In this document: positions 60,651 to 64,000 of the stretch, in pieces | How positions within the stretch are numbered: position 1 is the stretch's first letter | Layout: every line of letters starts with the position of its first letter | Source: Lipingzhangella_A rawalii | Lineage (GTDB): Bacteria; Actinomycetota; Actinomycetes; Streptosporangiales; Streptosporangiaceae | Length of the DNA stretch: 64,000 nucleotides | Direction: 5' to 3' | Assembly (NCBI RefSeq): GCF_031628175.1 | Contig: NZ_JAVLVT010000006.1 | Coordinates: 186,001-250,000, forward strand | Notes under the pieces: generated by a model | Database searches by the model: none | Told to the model about the DNA's origin: nothing | What the model saw: the letters and a program-made list of their open reading frames with translations, nothing else | Made by a program: the position numbers and the translations under genes

Positions 60651-60921
60651 GCGCCGCAGCGGATACCCCCGGACTGTCGGCGCTCGTGGCGTTCCCCGCC
60701 ACCTGTCTGCGGCTGCCCTACGAGCCGTGGATCGAACAGGAGCGCGCGCACGAGTGGCGCCGGGCACACGAACAGTCTCGACTACCGCGGCCGCTCCGAC
60801 CGGCCCACCTGCGCCGGGTTCTGCGTTCCTACCGGGGCGACCTCTGCTACGGATTCACTGACCTGACCGCCTGACCGCCTGACCGCCTGACCGTCCGCGG
60901 CCGACATCTCGCCCGGTCCCG
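60651..60921 (+). pseudogene. Duplicated 3' end of the PH-like membrane-protein gene (right copy of flanking repeat)
   Basis: It encodes the last ~74 residues of the 49934-51202 product (from ADTPGLSALVAFPATCLRLP to GFTDLTA), with at least one substitution (Ala to Ser), then the same 3' flank. No start or upstream part is present. After the stop an 8-bp unit CTGACCGC is present as four tandem units (60863-60894), versus two in the left copy. Confidence 0.88.
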
Positions 60922-61018
60922 CACCGCCGACACGGGACCCGTGCCCGATTGGCCCGGGGGTGGGTGCCGTTCCCGCAGGGCCGGCGCCCACCCACGCGGG
61001 GCGAGCCACGCCCCGGCG

Positions 61019-61399
61019 TCAGCTCCGGGGCCGGTAGAGCACGGCGTCGACCTCGATCTCGAAGCCGGGCAGGTTGGCGTGCAGGGTGGTACGCGCGGGC
61101 GGCTCGGTGGGGAAGTACTCCGCGAAGATCTCGTTCATTGCCGCGAAGTTGTCCAGGTCGAGGAGGTACACCCCGACACGGACCGCATCGGCGAGGCTGG
61201 CCCCGGACGCTGTCGCAACCGCGGAGAGGTTGTCGAAGGTGGCCCGAGCCTGGGGCTCGAATCCACCCGGAGTTAGCGAACGGTCGAGGCGGTGTGGGGT
61301 CGCCCCCGCCAGATAGACGAAGTCTCCCGCCACCACCGCCTGCGAGTACGGCCCTCCGGGTGGGGCGGCGTCCTGGGTGTGGACAACGCGCTTGCTCAT
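61019..61399 (-). CDS. RidA family enamine/imine deaminase
   Basis: 126 aa. GPYSQAVVAGDFVYLAGATP, DNLSAVATASGASLADAVRVGVYLLD, and the C-terminal ARTTLHANLPGFEIEVDAVLYR with the key Arg follow the RidA (YjgF) pattern. It hydrolyses reactive 2-aminoacrylate-type imines released by PLP dehydratases, matching the D-serine-dehydratase-like enzyme encoded 71 nt upstream. AAAGG is 6 nt before the ATG. Confidence 0.9.
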   Translation of the reverse strand: MSKRVVHTQDAAPPGGPYSQAVVAGDFVYLAGATPHRLDRSLTPGGFEPQARATFDNLSAVATASGASLADAVRVGVYLLDLDNFAAMNEIFAEYFPTEPPARTTLHANLPGFEIEVDAVLYRPRS

Positions 61400-61470
61400 G
61401 TGGAACCTTTCCGTTTCTCCGGGGCTGGATCTCCGGGGCTGTGCCGCGTTGAACGCGGTTCGAGCCAGAG

Positions 61471-62865
61471 TCAGAACAGGGTGCGCACGGCGTCGATCAC
61501 GCGGTGGCGCGTGTCGAGCACGGGGATCAGCGGCCACTTGTCGAAGACCGTGCATGGATGGGACAGGCCGAGCTCCACCACGTCCCCGATCCGTGGTGTG
61601 GTCGTCGTCCCATCCGCATGCTCGGTGTCGATGTCGAGGAATCCGTGGTGGTCATTGAGTTCGACCAGGCGCACTCCCCTGCCGACGGGCAGGCGTTGTC
61701 CCGCGCGGTGGATCGCGCGCACGATGGGCAGATCGAGGTCGAAGGACACGTCCCGCTTCCCGGCCCCCACGAGGGCGCGTCCCGGCTCGGGGTAGGACAG
61801 GACCCGGGCGAAACAGCTGAGTGCCGGGCGCAGCGGCTCGGTGTCGGCCCCGGAACGCAGGGGTGAGGCACGTTCCAGGAACAGGTCGTCGTGGGTGACG
61901 TAGCAGCCCGAGCGCAGGACCCGGCGCAGTGGGAGCGACAGTGCAGGCGGTTCCGGCCGTGTCTGTTCCCGGGGGCGTTCTTCGGGGGTGGTTCCCGCGT
62001 TCGGGTCCTGCCGCGGACCGGGGCCCGCGGGCAGCTGAGCGAAGGCGTCGGCCACGAGGTCGGGGTAGGCACTACCACCCGCGGTGACGATCACCTCCGG
62101 GTGTTCGGAGAACAGTCCGGCGTGGTCGGCCCGGTACACGAATTCGCTGAGACGTTCCAGCCAGGCGCGGGCCTGTCGTGGAGCGTCGGTGTCCCGTCGT
62201 TGGGGCAGAACCCCTTCGTAGCCCTCCACCCCGGCCAGGGTCAGGTGTGCGCTGCGTGCGACGCGACCGGCAAGTTCCAGGGCATCGTCCAGACTGCGGA
62301 CCCCGGTCCGTCGCCCCGCGACCCCCAGCTCGACCAGCACCGGCACTGGCTGGGGAGCATCGGCGAGTGCCTGTTCCATCCGCTCCACCGCGTCTGTGGA
62401 GTCCACGAGGCACAGCACAGTGACCCCGGGATCGGCGTTGGCTGCGCCGAGCCAGGCCACAGCTGCCGGATCGAGAACCTCGTTCGCGATGAGGATGCGG
62501 GCAACACCGAAGCGATACATGATCCGGGCCTGTGCGGCCGTGGCGGCGGTGATGGCCCAGGCACCGCGGTCCAGCTGGGCCTGCCACAGTTGCGGTGCCA
62601 TCGTGGTTTTGCCGTGCGGAGCTAGATCCAGTCCGCGTTCGGCACACCAGCGGGCGAACCGGTCCAGGTTGTGTTCCAGCTCTGCGGCGTGCAGTGTCAC
62701 CGCCGGCAACCACAGTTCTTCCAGGTGCGCGCCGTCCGCACGGAGCTGCGCGGGGCTGGCGGGGCTCGTCGGCAGGGACCGGGCCTCCACCGGCTGGGAG
62801 TCCAGACCCGTCAGGGCCGAGCTGCGGCCCGGGTTGGGAAGCGGGGATGCGGAGGGTGTGGTCAC
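61471..62865 (-). CDS. D-serine-dehydratase/D-threonine-aldolase-like amino acid deaminase
   Basis: 464 aa. N-terminal alanine-racemase-type barrel with the PLP-lysine in LAPHGKTTMAPQLWQ. The C-terminal D-ser_dehydrat domain has zinc ligands in NDHHGFLDI (His) and LSHPCTVFDKW (Cys). It is predicted to deaminate D-serine or another D-amino acid. A ~25-residue Pro/Arg/Glu-rich insert (GPGPRQDPNAGTTPEERPR) is unusual. The GTG start overlaps the amidohydrolase stop by 4 nt. Confidence 0.87.
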   Translation of the reverse strand: MTTPSASPLPNPGRSSALTGLDSQPVEARSLPTSPASPAQLRADGAHLEELWLPAVTLHAAELEHNLDRFARWCAERGLDLAPHGKTTMAPQLWQAQLDRGAWAITAATAAQARIMYRFGVARILIANEVLDPAAVAWLGAANADPGVTVLCLVDSTDAVERMEQALADAPQPVPVLVELGVAGRRTGVRSLDDALELAGRVARSAHLTLAGVEGYEGVLPQRRDTDAPRQARAWLERLSEFVYRADHAGLFSEHPEVIVTAGGSAYPDLVADAFAQLPAGPGPRQDPNAGTTPEERPREQTRPEPPALSLPLRRVLRSGCYVTHDDLFLERASPLRSGADTEPLRPALSCFARVLSYPEPGRALVGAGKRDVSFDLDLPIVRAIHRAGQRLPVGRGVRLVELNDHHGFLDIDTEHADGTTTTPRIGDVVELGLSHPCTVFDKWPLIPVLDTRHRVIDAVRTLF

Positions 62866-64000
62866 GTGGCTGCTCCAGGGCGAGGGAAGGGTTCGTCGAA
62901 GTCGTCCGGGTGGTCCAGGCGCGGTGTGGCCAGGCGGATCCGCTCCAGCCGGGTGTCCTCGGCGCGTTGCTGGGCGGGACTCAACGGTATCCAGGGGTCC
63001 GGGCCTGCGGCGGTGTCGGGCGCGAGCAGCCGGCCGTGTCGGTAGGTCGCGGTGTTGGTCAGGCGCAGGGGGGCGGTGCGTGTGCCGCCGTGCACGTCGA
63101 CGACGGGGACGTCGCCTGCGTCGACGTGGAACACCGCGATGTCGGCCGGAGCGCCCGGGCACAGCGTGCCGGCGTCGATTCCCACGACCTGGGCCGGGCG
63201 CAGAGTGGCGGCAGCCACGGCCGTGGGCAGGTCCCAACCCACGGCCAGGAGCTTGGTGAGGACGGTGGGGAGGTCGAAGGCGGGGCCGTGCACCGAGCGG
63301 GCGTGCAGGTCGGTGGAGACGATGGGCTGGACGCCGGCCGCCAGTTCCACCTCCAGGACCTCAAAGTCCAGGGCGCCCGATCCGTGCCCGAGGTCGAAGA
63401 CCACGCCCCGGTCTCGGGCCGCGCGGGTCGCCTCGCTGAGCTGACCTCCGGTGACGAGGCCGGTGGCGACTCCGGTGGCACAGTGCGTGAGGATGTCCCC
63501 CTCCGCGAGCAGAGGCAGGATCTCCGGCACGGCTGGCGGCCCGTAGCCGACGTGCACCATCAGGGGGCGGCGCAGTAGCCGTGCGAGGCGGATAGCGCGC
63601 CGGAGCGGCTCCAGGCCGTTCGGGCCGACCGTGTTGGCGTCGATACGGGCCTTGACCCCGACGACGAAGTCTCCCTGTCGCGCTGCTGCATGGGCGGCGG
63701 TATCCACGTCCAGATTGGCCAGATGGTGGTGTTCCCCGGTCTCGGCAACCAGCCCGACACCGGAGACGTTCATCAGGGCGTGGACCCGCGCCTGCGCCGG
63801 CTCGGCAACGTGGCGGCGTAGCCCGTCGATCCCGTAGGCGCCGGCGGATCCCGCATCGATCCAGGTTGTCACGCCGGTGCGCCATGCGAGCGGGTTCGGG
63901 TCCACGCCCCAGTAGCTGGCGCCGTGCCACAGATGGGTGTGCATATCCACCAGCCCCGGGGTGATCAGGTGGCCGGTGACGTCGGTGACCTGGAGCGCGT
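62862..64000 (-). CDS. Amidohydrolase/deacetylase family metallohydrolase, 5'-partial
   Basis: 378 residues are visible; the start is beyond the window. Metal ligands: HxH in GLVDMHTHLWHG, the carboxylated-lysine candidate in VGVKARIDA, His in MVHVGYGP and ILTHCATG, and Asp in IVSTDLHARS. It belongs to the dihydroorotase-like amidohydrolase/deacetylase group (AHA_3915-like), thought to remove acyl groups from modified amino acids. With the D-amino-acid deaminase and RidA it forms a three-gene pathway: deacylate, deaminate, clear the imine. Confidence 0.87.
   Translation of the reverse strand, partial: ALQVTDVTGHLITPGLVDMHTHLWHGASYWGVDPNPLAWRTGVTTWIDAGSAGAYGIDGLRRHVAEPAQARVHALMNVSGVGLVAETGEHHHLANLDVDTAAHAAARQGDFVVGVKARIDANTVGPNGLEPLRRAIRLARLLRRPLMVHVGYGPPAVPEILPLLAEGDILTHCATGVATGLVTGGQLSEATRAARDRGVVFDLGHGSGALDFEVLEVELAAGVQPIVSTDLHARSVHGPAFDLPTVLTKLLAVGWDLPTAVAAATLRPAQVVGIDAGTLCPGAPADIAVFHVDAGDVPVVDVHGGTRTAPLRLTNTATYRHGRLLAPDTAAGPDPWIPLSPAQQRAEDTRLERIRLATPRLDHPDDFDEPFPRPGAAT

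Noticed and set aside
1..64000. CRISPR array or insertion sequence
   Set aside because: No regularly spaced repeats and no transposase were found anywhere in the window.

Overview
This is high-GC DNA from a Gram-positive actinomycete. Starts are often GTG with GGAGG-type ribosome sites. The window carries a Bpa-type proteasome activator, Scr1/DUF397 regulator pairs, a dUMP-forming dCTP deaminase, an EspI/MinD-like protein and DUF2795. Abundant glycine-betaine uptake genes and very acidic secreted proteins point to a salt-adapted Nocardiopsis-like lineage; the genus is inference.

Layout. 1-4.9 kb: end of a GHL10-type glycosidase, a proline-rich MinD/ParA ATPase, a quinone oxidoreductase and Bpa. 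4.9-13.6 kb: an osmolyte region with the opuAA-opuAB-opuAC betaine ABC transporter, a membrane Ser/Thr kinase-like protein whose outer domain is an OpuAC-type betaine-binding domain, and a chimeric lipoprotein made by an 844-bp copy of opuAC joined to the signal peptide of a septum-formation-type lipoprotein. 14-15.4 kb: rhomboid protease and dCTP deaminase. 15.5-18.2 kb: a decayed integrative element in tRNA-Gly(CCC) with a gutted integrase, an excisionase and a ScoMcrA-like HNH nuclease. 18.4-28.6 kb: alcohol dehydrogenase, a 2-hydroxyacid dehydrogenase/DUF1015 pair, an overlapping N6-methylase-like/kinase pair, small secreted and membrane proteins, and enoyl-CoA hydratase. 28.7-32.8 kb: an arsenic-type locus (MFS exporter, FAD monooxygenase, ArsR-GNAT fusion) with three operator-like palindromes. 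33-36 kb: small membrane proteins, a MerR regulator and a DUF2795 pair. 36.4-39.1 kb: cobalamin riboswitch and metE.

40.7-47.7 kb holds the most novel unit: six overlapping genes for a 2[4Fe-4S] ferredoxin, an unrecognised 570-aa protein, an MFS transporter and three different ATP-grasp ligases. It looks like a compact pathway for a small peptide-like or amide metabolite, and it is bracketed by two paralogous membrane-protein genes. 48.5-51.2 kb: a stand-alone HsdR-N-like nuclease and a PH-like membrane protein.

51.2-60.9 kb is an accessory block bounded by a ~254-bp direct repeat of the 3' end of the PH-like gene. It has anti-sigma-like and Scr1/DUF397 regulators, a methyltransferase, an XRE-TPR regulator, serS, a truncated glycosyltransferase, trpS and a truncated aminotransferase, with clear rearrangement scars. 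61-64 kb: an operon for N-acyl-D-amino-acid or D-amino-acid breakdown (amidohydrolase, D-serine-dehydratase-like enzyme, RidA).

All functions are read from sequence motifs and family memory; no searches were run. Repeat boundaries were read by eye.
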